Source: Nitrospira sp. (GTDB taxonomy: Bacteria > Nitrospirota > Nitrospiria > Nitrospirales > Nitrospiraceae). From it: a stretch of 64,000 nucleotides of DNA. The notes below the pieces were generated by a model. It was given only the letters and a program-made list of their open reading frames with translations, was not told the DNA's origin and did not search any database. The position numbers and the translations under genes are program-made. Location of the stretch: the NCBI GenBank assembly GCA_024998625.1, contig JACOEL010000002.1:340548-404547 (forward strand), written 5' to 3'. Below, piece by piece: positions 56,236 through 63,903 of the stretch. Each line of letters opens with the position of its first letter. The first letter of the stretch is position 1.

Positions 56236-56532
56236 ATGATTCGGGTTGTACTCCCGGCGCATTTGCGGACGTTGGCGCGTGTGACGGGGGAAGTGTCACT
56301 GGATGTGGCAAGTCCGGTGACGCAACGTTCGGTGCTCGATGCGCTTGAGGCGCGATATCCCATGTTGCGGGGAACCATTCGCGACCATGTCACGCACAAG
56401 CGGCGGCCGTTCATTCGGTTCTTCGCCTGCGAGCAGGATTTGTCGCACGAGTCGGCTGATGTCCCCCTGCCGGGCACAGTGGCATCAGGGAGCGAGCCGT
56501 TATTGATCGTGGGGGCGATGGCGGGCGGGTAA
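56236..56532 (+). CDS. MoaD/ThiS-family ubiquitin-like protein
   Basis: 98 residues. A beta-grasp sequence ([42 protein letters not shown]) ends in Gly-Gly, the signature of sulfur-carrier and ubiquitin-like proteins, whose C-terminal glycine is activated by an E1-like enzyme. GGAGG lies about six bases before the ATG. No E1-like or JAB-protease gene was seen in this window. With the BNR-repeat gene upstream it may act in an unrecognised pathway. Confidence 0.88.
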   Translation: MIRVVLPAHLRTLARVTGEVSLDVASPVTQRSVLDALEARYPMLRGTIRDHVTHKRRPFIRFFACEQDLSHESADVPLPGTVASGSEPLLIVGAMAGG

Positions 56533-56537
56533 CAGGA

Positions 56538-56643
56538 TGGAGAGCATATGGCTAATAGCCTATGGTAAACGGCGAAGACCTGAAGGCAGGGCTGAATCTT
56601 GCTCTTCCGTGAGGGGCTCTACGCCATACGCCAGTGGCTCTTA
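56538..56643. repeat. Intergenic inverted repeat, GCTATGGC family, copy 2
   Basis: The left arm contains AGAGCATATGGCTAATAGCC, the right arm CTACGCCATACGCCAGTGGCT. It is between the MoaD-like and VOC genes and has the same style as 54834-54920. Confidence 0.5.
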
Positions 56644-56660
56644 TCGAGGGGTGAAGTGTC

Positions 56661-57146
56661 ATGCAAAAGATAGCGCCATGTTTGTGGTTCGACGATCAGG
56701 CCGAAGAGGCGGTGAAGTTTTATGTGGCGACGTTCAAGAAGGCGAAGCTCGGGCCCATCACTTACTACGGAGAGGCCGGCGCACAGGTTTCTGGAAGACC
56801 GAAGGGTTCCGTCATGACCGTCGCGTTTGAGATCGATGGCCAAGAGTTTCTGGCCTTGAACGGCGGCCCGATCTTCAAGTTCACCGAAGCGATTTCGCTG
56901 ATGGTAAAGTGCGAGACGCAGGAAGAAATCGATCACATGTGGGAAACGCTGTCTCAAGGGGGAGAAAAGGGACAATGCGGGTGGCTCAAAGACAAGTACG
57001 GCCTCTCGTGGCAGATCGTGGTGCCGGAGTGGGATGACATGTTGCGTGACAAGGATGCCGCGAGGTCGGAGCGGGTCATGGCGGCGATTCTCAGTATGAC
57101 CAAGCCGGATGTGCAGCGCATTCAACGGGCCTATGAGGGGCAATGA
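56661..57146 (+). CDS. VOC/PhnB-like protein (3-demethylubiquinone methyltransferase-type)
   Basis: 161 residues. MQKIAPCLWFDDQAEEAVKFYVATF, MTVAFEIDGQEFLALNGGP, and GWLKDKYGLSWQIVVP are the pattern of the PhnB-like VOC family that is often annotated as '3-demethylubiquinone-9 3-methyltransferase'. True methyltransferase activity is not implied. These proteins frequently occur with ECF42 sigma and YCII genes, as here. Confidence 0.9.
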   Translation: MQKIAPCLWFDDQAEEAVKFYVATFKKAKLGPITYYGEAGAQVSGRPKGSVMTVAFEIDGQEFLALNGGPIFKFTEAISLMVKCETQEEIDHMWETLSQGGEKGQCGWLKDKYGLSWQIVVPEWDDMLRDKDAARSERVMAAILSMTKPDVQRIQRAYEGQ

Positions 57147-57339
57147 CGGCAAACACGGCGAGAAGACGTACCCATGGGTAGGCACCTGGTCCAGGGGGAC
57201 GGGTCATTTGTGGTCTGTTTGCTTGTCCGCTGGCGATGAGCGCAGCGATGAAGTTGGTCGGTGGCAGAGAGGTGATCGAAGGCTTTGCTCGGATGGGACT
57301 TCGCGAGTCGTTGCGCGTCCCCTGAGAACCTAGCGCCCG

Positions 57340-57365
57340 GTCGATTTTGGCCTAGTGCATTCGAC
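57340..57365 (+). promoter_or_regulatory. Candidate ECF42-type promoter before the third YCII gene
   Basis: GTCGATTTTGGCC, then CGACTA after a 17-base gap from TCGA. It strongly resembles copy 2 at 53329-53354 (CGTCGATTTTGCCC...CGACTATC), with one extra base of spacing. It lies about 75 bases before the YCII start. Confidence 0.4.
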
Positions 57366-57438
57366 TAATAGTGAGAAAGCGGTCGGAGTGGGGAGGGGGC
57401 CGTCGCTGAACCGTTTCACCAATGAAGGAGTGCGTCCC

Positions 57439-57867
57439 ATGCGATTCATCGTATTCGTCAAAGCCACCAAGAATTCAGAGGCGGGTGTGATGCCGAGCCA
57501 GGAATTGTTGACCGCCATGATGAAATATAACGAGGAGCTGGTACAGGCCGGAGTGATGCTCGGAGGGGAGGGGCTTCACCCGAGTTCGAAAGGCGTACGC
57601 GTGAAGTTTTCGAGTAGCCAGCGGATCGTCACCGACGGACCGTTCGTTGAGACGAACGAGATCGTCGCCGGCTATTGGTTGTGGCAATGCAAATCCAAAG
57701 AAGAGGCCATCGAGTGGGTCAAGCGTTGCCCCAGTCCGATGCCAGGCGAAGAATCTGAAATCGAGATTCGTCCCTTGTTCGAGGCCGAGGATTTTGGAGC
57801 CGAGTTGACTCCTGAGCTCAGAGAACGGGAAGAGCGGCTACGAGCGCAAGCAGCCAGCAAGAAGTAG
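57439..57867 (+). CDS. YCII/DGPF-domain protein with longer C-terminus
   Basis: 142 residues. MRFIVFVKATKNSEAGVMPSQEL, RIVTDGPFVETNEIVAGYWLW (DGPF motif) and EIEIRPLFEAEDFG are followed by a charged tail. AAGGAG lies eight bases before the ATG; the open frame upstream contains the candidate promoter and is not used. The SRPBCC gene starts nine bases after its stop, so these two form an operon. Confidence 0.9.
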   Translation: MRFIVFVKATKNSEAGVMPSQELLTAMMKYNEELVQAGVMLGGEGLHPSSKGVRVKFSSSQRIVTDGPFVETNEIVAGYWLWQCKSKEEAIEWVKRCPSPMPGEESEIEIRPLFEAEDFGAELTPELREREERLRAQAASKK

Positions 57868-57876
57868 GAGGGCGCC

Positions 57877-58404
57877 ATGCTGGAAACCATCCTGGTTATC
57901 GTTGTCCTGCTCGTCGTTGCGGTGCTGATCTATGCCGCGACCAGACCGAGCACCTTTCGCCTGCAACGGTCAATTGTCATCAATGTATTGCCCGAGCAGG
58001 TTTTTCCCTTCATCAACAATTTCCATCATTGGAGTGCCTGGTCGCCTTGGGAAAAGAAGGATCTGACGATGAAGAAAAGCCACGGCGGCCCGCCGGAGGG
58101 GGAAGGGGCAGTGCTCGAGTGGGAGGGGAACAGAGATGTAGGCACTGGTCGGATGGAAGTACTCGAGTCGGTGCCCTCGTCGAAGATCCTGGTCAAGTTG
58201 GATTTTCTTAAACCGTTTGAGGCGCACAATCGGGCTGAGTTTGTATTGGTTCGCGGCGCCGGCACGACAGAGGTCCGCTGGGCGATGTATGGCCCGCAAC
58301 CCTACATGATGAAAGTCATGGGGGTCTTTTGCAGCATGGATAAGATGGTCGGGAAGGATTTCGAGGATGGCCTGGCCTCTCTCAAGGCGATGGCCGAGAA
58401 ATAA
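57877..58404 (+). CDS. SRPBCC-family protein with N-terminal membrane anchor
   Basis: 175 residues. One membrane helix (about 3-22) precedes a START/SRPBCC-type domain (RSIVINVLPEQVFPFINNFHHWSAWSPWEKKD, GTGRMEVLESVPSSKI, MVGKDFEDGLASLKAMAE). These domains hold hydrophobic ligands. AGGAGGG lies just upstream of the ATG. SRPBCC proteins are typical in ECF42/YCII clusters. The ligand is unknown. Confidence 0.9.
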   Translation: MLETILVIVVLLVVAVLIYAATRPSTFRLQRSIVINVLPEQVFPFINNFHHWSAWSPWEKKDLTMKKSHGGPPEGEGAVLEWEGNRDVGTGRMEVLESVPSSKILVKLDFLKPFEAHNRAEFVLVRGAGTTEVRWAMYGPQPYMMKVMGVFCSMDKMVGKDFEDGLASLKAMAEK

Positions 58405-58504
58405 CAGTGCCAGGGGTATTGTCAGGCTTGATCTGATCTTGTGAGGCGAGCATAGTTCTAAAATCACATACTTACCACATCTCAGTCAGACTCAGGAGGC
58501 CATT

Positions 58505-59104
58505 ATGCGATACAGTACGGTGACAGTGGTTGCGCTTGCGTTGGTCATGAGCGCCTCGCTTGGTGAGGCCAAAGAAAAGAAGCATGACAAACAAATGGAC
58601 CCGCAGGCGATGATTGAGCTCTGGCAGAAGTTGGCCCAGCCGGGTGAACCGCATAAGGCATTTGCCGGCTTAGCCGGCAGCTGGACGACGACGACCAAGG
58701 AATGGATGGAACCGGGCAAACCTCCCACGGAAGCGAGCGGGACCGCCGACATGAAGATGTTGTTGGACGGACGCTTTCTCTATCAGGAGTTCAGCAGCCA
58801 GATGCTGGGGCAGCCGTTTTCCGGAATCGGGATCGATGCCTATGACAACGTGCGCAAGAAATATGTGACTGCCTGGATGGACACCATGGGGACCGGAATC
58901 TTCATCATGGAAGGAACGGCGAGTGCCGACGGGAAGACGATCACGCTGAAAGGGTCGCATCCTGAACCGGGCGGCGGGCAGATGCACCATCGCGCAATCT
59001 GGAAGCTGGTGGACAACAATACGCAGACGTTCGAGATGTATGGAAACCACGGGCACGGCAAGGAAGCGAAGATGATGGAGATCACCTATACCCGGAAGCC
59101 GTAA
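58505..59104 (+). CDS. Exported DUF1579 protein
   Basis: 199 residues. A signal peptide (about 1-22, ending GEA) precedes the DUF1579 sequence: GSWTTTTKEWMEPGKPP, YQEFSSQMLGQPFSGIGIDAYDNVRKKYVTAWMDTMGTG and QTFEMYGNHGHGKEAKMMEITYTRKP. Function unknown; these lipocalin-like proteins may bind small molecules. A damaged partial copy of its 3' end occurs at 59640-59765. Confidence 0.9.
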   Translation: MRYSTVTVVALALVMSASLGEAKEKKHDKQMDPQAMIELWQKLAQPGEPHKAFAGLAGSWTTTTKEWMEPGKPPTEASGTADMKMLLDGRFLYQEFSSQMLGQPFSGIGIDAYDNVRKKYVTAWMDTMGTGIFIMEGTASADGKTITLKGSHPEPGGGQMHHRAIWKLVDNNTQTFEMYGNHGHGKEAKMMEITYTRKP

Positions 59105-59175
59105 GGCGTTCACCTCCACAATCGTATCGGGTGAAGTGCGAGCAGCAGGGATTAATTCCTCGAAGGGAGGCCGTT

Positions 59176-59610
59176 ATGCAACGGACGATCGGATTCCTCG
59201 CGATGGCGCTGATTCTGACAAGCTTGAGCGGTTGCAGTTATCTCTTTTACCCGCGAGCCGTCGACTATGCCACGCAGGCGAAGGGGGCGAACGGTGTCGA
59301 GACCATGATGAATCTCACCAGCATGATGGAGGCTACCGCCTCTAAGGCCAAGGGTGGGAAAGGCGTCGACACGGCCTTCGACGATCTCCACAATCAGTTC
59401 CATGCCTTGAGTGATTCGTTCTGCGGTGTGACGGATGCACAAAGCAAAACACCGGCTTACGCCTTGGCCGTGACGCACAAGAAGGAACTCGGTGCGATTT
59501 TCAAGCGGCTATGGAAGTTCAAAGATGATCAGCCTCAGCGAGATCAACACCTTGAGTTGCTGGCTGCTGAGTTGAAAGAACTCCGCGAGACGTTACAGAC
59601 AATTAAGTAG
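59176..59610 (+). CDS. Small lipoprotein of unknown function
   Basis: 144 residues. A lipoprotein signal with lipobox LSGC gives a lipidated Cys near residue 20. The mature helical chain (VETMMNLTSMMEATASKAKGGKGVDTAFDDLHNQFHALSDSFCG) has no known motif. GGGAGG precedes the ATG; 15 upstream in-frame codons are unlikely. It is probably part of the same transcript as the DUF1579 gene. Confidence 0.75.
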   Translation: MQRTIGFLAMALILTSLSGCSYLFYPRAVDYATQAKGANGVETMMNLTSMMEATASKAKGGKGVDTAFDDLHNQFHALSDSFCGVTDAQSKTPAYALAVTHKKELGAIFKRLWKFKDDQPQRDQHLELLAAELKELRETLQTIK

Positions 59611-59639
59611 GATCTGTGTAGAGGTGATGACGGCCTGGT

Positions 59640-59765
59640 CTGCCGGGCGGAGGCCGGATGATTCATCGTGCAGGCTGGAAGACTCCGAATGCGAACGCCC
59701 AGACCTTTGAGATGTATGGCATGTACGGGCATGGTCAAGGAAGGAAGATGTTGGAGATTACGTAG
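59640..59765 (+). pseudogene. Remnant of a DUF1579 gene
   Basis: The frame starting at 59640 encodes LPGGGRMIHRAGWK...AQTFEMYGMYGHGQGRKMLEIT and then TAG. It aligns with the end of the intact gene at 58505-59104 (PGGGQMHHRAIWK, TQTFEMYGNHGHGKEAKMMEIT). The TAG replaces the Tyr codon, and the next codons still spell Thr-Arg-Lys. The 5' part of the gene is gone. A partial duplication or a decayed paralogue is implied. Confidence 0.75.
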
Positions 59766-60580
59766 ACCAGGAAGTCACGGTTGAGCATCTTCAGTCAGAC
59801 AACATGAGCGGGAGGCGGGCGGCCGAATCCAGGGGTGGGAGTCTTGGATCTCACGCCTCCTTCCCATGATGTACATCCCCACCGAACCACGTGTCTCCTC
59901 CCCGCGCGGTGCAACCCTCAGGTCTTGTGGTGTCCATTGTTGAACTAAGGGTAGCGCACTGTGCCCTGTCTGCCTGTGAGCGCCTGTCACGCAGGTGCGC
60001 GCCGAAGTGTCTCTAGAACCAATTCCTTGCCATTTGGCAAAGATATGCCTCCGATAACTCTTGGCAAAGTATTCCTTCCTCTAGACTCGTGGCGTGGGTG
60101 TTAGATCGGCTCCTATGCCGCCAATTCAGTCTCATAATGCGTCAGGCCGGTTTTGCACAAGACACTGGTTGCGTATAGCATCCAACTACCCAACTGCTTC
60201 AAGTTGAAAGCGGCCAGGAGTTTCCTTTTGGGGAGGGCCATCCTGCGTATTCCGGTTTTCCTTGGCCTGGTGATCTGGAGATCTCGACCAGCCCTTCCGG
60301 ATAGCCACGGACATCAGAAACGGTGGGCGTGATTAGAAGCGGCGCATCAACGCACCCATCACACTTGATCGTATCTAGTTAGATACGCCATGTATCAACT
60401 GACTTTCCTCGCCAGACTGTTCTCTGCTTCGCTATAAACTTCCCATCCAACGTGTAGTGAATCTATTGGGAGGGACGATAATGTCTGAAGCACATGAGGG
60501 CTCCGTTGTTACCAGGACAACGTTATCCGACCAGGTCTGGTCTACACCGATGGCGAGATTGTCCAAGGAGTATGGAATCT
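59766..60580. other. 815-bp region with no convincing gene
   Basis: Short open frames on both strands have no recognisable domains, and stop codons are frequent in all frames. It lies between the DUF1579 remnant and the insertion sequence, so it may be degenerated DNA. A minus-strand frame at 60432-60626 enters the insertion sequence end and is not considered a gene. Confidence 0.5.
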
Positions 60581-60616
60581 TGACCCGCCCCCTATAATAG
60601 TTGTACCAGCGTTGAG

Positions 60617-61399
60617 TCACGCACAACGCGATGCGATCGCTTCTGGTGCTGGTGGACGATAGCCCAGCGCACTGTGGGGCCGAATCCGGTTATAGGTCTG
60701 CCGCCAGCGTTCCACGAGCATCTTCACCTCCCAGAGTGTATCAAACAGTTCCCGATCCAACAGTTCATCCCGGAGTTTCCCATTAAAACTCTCAATATAC
60801 CCGTTCTCCCAAGGACTACCTGGGGTGATGAAGAGCGCCTGTACACCGACCCGGCTGAGCCACGATCGGACCGCGGTGGCCGCAAATTCTGGCCCATTAT
60901 CCGACCGAATATGCTCTGGCACTCCCCGTTGGACAAAGAGCTCGTCCAACCGATAGAGCACGTCGTCGGATCGCAGCCGTCGTTCGACGTCGATGACCAA
61001 ACATTCCTGCGTGTATTCGTCCGCAATGGTGAGGAGCTTCACCGGTCGCCCATCTTCGGTCCGTGTCGCCATGAAGTCGTACGCCCACACATGATTCGGA
61101 TGCTCTGCTCGCAACCGGATACACGAACCATCGGTCAACCAGAGCCGCCGACGCGGCGGTTGTTTCTTGGGCACCTTCAACCCTTCGTGCCGCCAGATGC
61201 GTTCCACCCGCTTGTGATTAACCCGCCAGCCCTCATTCCGCAGCAGCCCAGTGACCTGTCGATACCCGTAGCGGCCATACTGACTGGCCAGCTGGATGAT
61301 GGCGGCCGTCAGTGGAGCCTCATCATCGGGTGACTCTCGCTGATAGCGTTGCGTCGAGCAGGGCTGGCCCAGGACTCGACAGACTCGACGTTCGACTAG
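60617..61399 (-). pseudogene. OrfB transposase of the IS3-family element, disrupted at its 5' end
   Basis: The rve integrase core is intact, with catalytic Asp in WAYDFMAT, Asp in RSDNGPEF and Glu in ENGYIESFNGKLRDE. An HTH_21-like segment precedes it (YGRYGYRQVTGLLRNEGWRVNHKRVERIWRHEGL). Upstream, the expected start region reads SPAR-stop-RQTVEH, where a CGA codon has become TGA. It then needs a one-base shift near 61400 to reach LVERRVCRVLGQP. A functional fusion product cannot be made without repair. The visible reading begins at 61399; it could restart at a GTG at 61207. Confidence 0.75.
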
Positions 61400-61450
61400 G
61401 CCCCAGCGTCACGCAGCAGTGCTCCACCGTCTGCCGTCAGCGCGCTGGGC

Positions 61451-61729
61451 TTAGCAGTTTCCCTCGGCGGCCTCTTTCAGAATCAATTTATCGACGGTGA
61501 GCTCGGCCACCTCGCGTTTCAACCGGCTGTTCTCGCGTTCCAGTTCCTTGAGGCGCTCGGCTTGATCGACCTTGAGGCCACCATACTCATTGCGCCACCG
61601 ATAGTAGGTTTGTTCGGTGATGCCCACGCTTCGACAGACTTGGGCGATGGGCTGGCCCTTACTCAGGGCGACTTCGGCTTCACGCAGCTTGGCAAGAATC
61701 TGTTCGACGGTGTGACGCAGACGTGGCAT
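61451..61729 (-). CDS. OrfA of the IS3-family element
   Basis: 92 residues. MPRLRHTVEQILAKLREAEVALSKGQPIAQVCRSVGITEQTYYRWRNEYGGL is a typical HTH_Tnp_1 domain, followed by a leucine-zipper-like helix (LKELERENSRLKREVAELTVDKLILKEA). GGAGGG lies just upstream on the minus strand. It is intact, but its partner OrfB is broken. Confidence 0.88.
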   Translation of the reverse strand: MPRLRHTVEQILAKLREAEVALSKGQPIAQVCRSVGITEQTYYRWRNEYGGLKVDQAERLKELERENSRLKREVAELTVDKLILKEAAEGNC

Positions 61730-61790
61730 ACGGCCCTCCTTCGGCCCGACCCTAATATAGGGTCTGGACCCGTTTAAGGGGGCTAGGTCA

Positions 61791-62172
61791 GTCCAAAATC
61801 GACTGAGTTGGAGCTGCTGAAGGCATCTCGCGCTTCTGAATCCATTACTGCTTCTCAACTCAGGCATCCTGCTGGTTGTTTGTCATTAAGCTGACAGACT
61901 TGGATTTGGCCGATCTATTAGTATTCGTGAAAGTGTTTAAACGCTTGAACCACAAAAAGCACACCAGTTGATCAGTATGATGCTGACGCAGATTCTGGTT
62001 GAGGATGGTCAATGGCTGTGATGTACAAAACTTTAAAATGGTCGCTCAGAATATCACCATAGCTAAAATTCAGTGTCGTCCCACTGACACAGTCTGTTGA
62101 TGCAGGATTTATCCTCTCTGAACGTTCCAGGTGCTTGGTCATGGCGTTCCTAAGAAATGAAAGGGTTTGGAA
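61791..62172. other. Region between the insertion sequence and the nitrite reductase gene
   Basis: No gene is seen. It contains a palindrome at 61931-61946 (listed) and the ribosome site AAAGGG of the nitrite reductase gene. The promoter is likely here but could not be placed. Confidence 0.5.
61931..61946. promoter_or_regulatory. 16-bp near-palindrome upstream of the nitrite reductase gene
   Basis: AAG-T-GTTTAAAC-G-CTT: symmetric except for one base pair. It lies about 230 bases before the start codon and could be an operator. No known regulator is assigned. Confidence 0.3.
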
Positions 62173-63450
62173 ATGAACTCATTAAGATTGTTTCTGGCAT
62201 TGGCAGGGATGGTCGGCCTCCTGGCTTGGTCGAGCCCTGCCGTAGCGGCGAAAGCTCTCCCAGGTAGCCCGGAGCGTGGGAAGGCCTTGTTTAAGCAATG
62301 CCTCGCCTGTCACCAAGTTGGCGAGACGGCACAAAACGCATTTGGGCCGGTTCTAAATGGGGTGGTCGGCAGGAAAGCAGGCTCTTACCCTGGATACGAT
62401 TATAGTCATGCTCTTCAGGAATCCAACGCAAAAGGGCTTATTTGGACAGAGGATTTACTGACGCAATGGTTGCATGGACCGTCTGATTTTGTTCGGCTCT
62501 ATTTAGGCAATCCAAAGGCGCATAGCAAGATGCCGATCATGGTCGAGGATGCCCAAGCGCGTCGTGACGTCGTGGCCTATCTTGGAACGCTCGCACATGA
62601 GAGTTCCAACATGGATACAGCCGGCCATGATTTAAGTATGGTGAACACGGCCGCTTCCAAGGAAATAGAGGATTTCGTTGCTAAACTCGAGCGAGTGAAG
62701 CTTGATCTCGTCCCTCCGCCTATGTTGCCACAACACGATCAAGCCACGACCGCTGATCCTAAAGTGGTTGTCGTTGAGCTGACGGTGCAGGAAAAGAAAT
62801 GGGTTTTGGATAGTGACGGCACAGCGATTATGGCGCTGACTTACAACGGCTCAATCCCTGCTCCAGCTATTGTCGCTCATGAGGGAGATTACGTTGAATT
62901 AACGATTAAAAACCCATCTTCCAATCTGATGGAGCATAACATCGATCTGCATGCGGTGACTGGCAAGCTTGGAGGCGCGGCATTGACGACTGTGACGCCA
63001 GGTAATCAAGCGATGATTCGTTTTAAAGCTACGAAATCGGGCACGTTTTTGTATCACTGCGCCCCTGAGGGAATCATGACCCCTTACCATGTCACGCATG
63101 GCATGACGGGAGTCATATTAGTCCTGCCTCGCCAGGGGCTCACCGACGGAAAGGGTAATCCGTTAACCTATGATCGAGCCTATTACATCGGAGAAAACGA
63201 TTTTTATGTACCACGCGATGCCACGGGAAAGTTTAAACAATACTCGTTCTCTGGTGAAGATTTGAACGACTGGGTCGCATCGATGCATAGCCTCATCCCA
63301 TCTCACATTGTCTTTAACGGACGTGTCGCAGGATTAACAGGCAAGGACGCCATGAAAGCGAAAGTCGGCGAGCGAGTGTTGTTTATCCACATGCAAGGGA
63401 ACAGGGATACCCGGCCTCACCTTATCGGTGGCCACGGAGACTATGTGTAG
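62173..63450 (+). CDS. nirK: Cytochrome c-fused copper nitrite reductase (NirK), cut by an in-frame TAG
   Basis: 425 residues before the TAG. A signal peptide (about 1-26) is followed by a cytochrome c domain (Cys43-Leu-Ala-Cys-His47) and a two-domain copper nitrite reductase that reduces nitrite to nitric oxide. Type-1 copper ligands: His255, Cys296, His306 and Met311. Type-2/catalytic residues: Asp258, His260 and His295; later SHIVFNG and RPHLIGGHGD are as expected. The last sense codon (Val) is followed by TAG where the family has Trp (GDYVW), and the frame continues with matching sequence to 63672. A single TGG-to-TAG change is implied. The start ATG has AAAGGG seven bases upstream. The cytochrome fusion lies at the N-terminus. 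Loss of the last 74 residues would probably inactivate the enzyme unless the codon is read through. Confidence 0.88.
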   Translation: MNSLRLFLALAGMVGLLAWSSPAVAAKALPGSPERGKALFKQCLACHQVGETAQNAFGPVLNGVVGRKAGSYPGYDYSHALQESNAKGLIWTEDLLTQWLHGPSDFVRLYLGNPKAHSKMPIMVEDAQARRDVVAYLGTLAHESSNMDTAGHDLSMVNTAASKEIEDFVAKLERVKLDLVPPPMLPQHDQATTADPKVVVVELTVQEKKWVLDSDGTAIMALTYNGSIPAPAIVAHEGDYVELTIKNPSSNLMEHNIDLHAVTGKLGGAALTTVTPGNQAMIRFKATKSGTFLYHCAPEGIMTPYHVTHGMTGVILVLPRQGLTDGKGNPLTYDRAYYIGENDFYVPRDATGKFKQYSFSGEDLNDWVASMHSLIPSHIVFNGRVAGLTGKDAMKAKVGERVLFIHMQGNRDTRPHLIGGHGDYV

Positions 63451-63672
63451 AAAACAGGCTCGTTTTCGTCTCCGCCGTTAAAAGATGTGCAGACGTGGTT
63501 TGTACGAGGAGAGGCAGCTTTATATACCTATAGGCAGCCTGGTTTATACGTGTATCTCAATCATAATCTGATCGAAGCGGTCGAGCTTGGTGCGGCTGGT
63601 CATGTCATGATCGAAGGTGATTGGAATAGCGAATTGCTGCAAAGCCTCTACCACGGGCCTCTCAAGCAATAA
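63451..63672 (+). pseudogene. nirK: 3' part of the nirK gene after the in-frame TAG
   Basis: The same frame as 62173-63450 continues without gaps: KTGSFSSPPLKDVQTWFVRGEAALYTYRQPGLYVYLNHNLIEAVELGAAGHVMIEGDWN is the conserved NirK C-terminal segment. The reading ends at a TAA at 63670-63672. Together the two parts make 499 residues plus one replaced codon. A GTG at 63487 is a possible internal start, but no ribosome site was seen. The pieces are best regarded as one gene with an amber codon. Confidence 0.8.
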
Positions 63673-63688
63673 CCTGCTTACGTGGGAG

Positions 63689-63722
63689 GGGGAGGGCGGC
63701 GGATTATTGCGCCGTCCTCCCC
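63689..63722. terminator. Strong hairpin after nirK
   Basis: A 13-bp stem (GGGGAGGGCGGCG with its complement, one G-U pair) and an 8-base loop, 16 bases after the nirK TAA. No T-run follows. It is a likely transcript end. Confidence 0.55.
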
Positions 63723-63903
63723 ACCCCTATCCTTGCTTCGTGCTGAGATTCCCCCCACGGTATCAGCTGTCTAGGGCCGTGGCGGTGCAAGGCATGTCTG
63801 TCTCGCAGCAAGTAGTTCTTCTATAAAGCGGACTTTTCAAACCTTAGCTAGGACCATAGGGCGGGCGAATAGGATTCCAAGATCTGAGGAGAATGAAGCC
63901 GAT

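Larger units (their letters stand above)
60581..61790 (-). mobile_element. IS3-family insertion sequence, probably inactive
   Basis: About 1.2 kb with an OrfA/OrfB arrangement on the minus strand. Ends: TGACCCGCCCCCTATAATAG at the left, and the complement of CTGACCTAGCCCCCTTAAAC at the right, forming imperfect inverted repeats with TGACC and CCCCCT in common. No clear target duplication was seen. OrfB is damaged, so it should not move on its own. Confidence 0.75.

Noticed and set aside
60432..60626. A 64-codon minus-strand frame at the left end of the insertion sequence.
   Set aside because: It crosses the element boundary, overlaps the OrfB stop, and has no ribosome site or known motif.
61784..61802. 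Resemblance of the IS right flank (TCGATTTTGG on the minus strand) to the ECF42-like motif.
   Set aside because: There is no -10 element at the right distance and no gene downstream; treated as chance. It does lower confidence in the weaker copy at 57340.
61971..61990. FNR-type site (TTGAT...) upstream of nirK.
   Set aside because: Only the first half fits; the second half (ATGAT) does not match ATCAA, so it is not supported.
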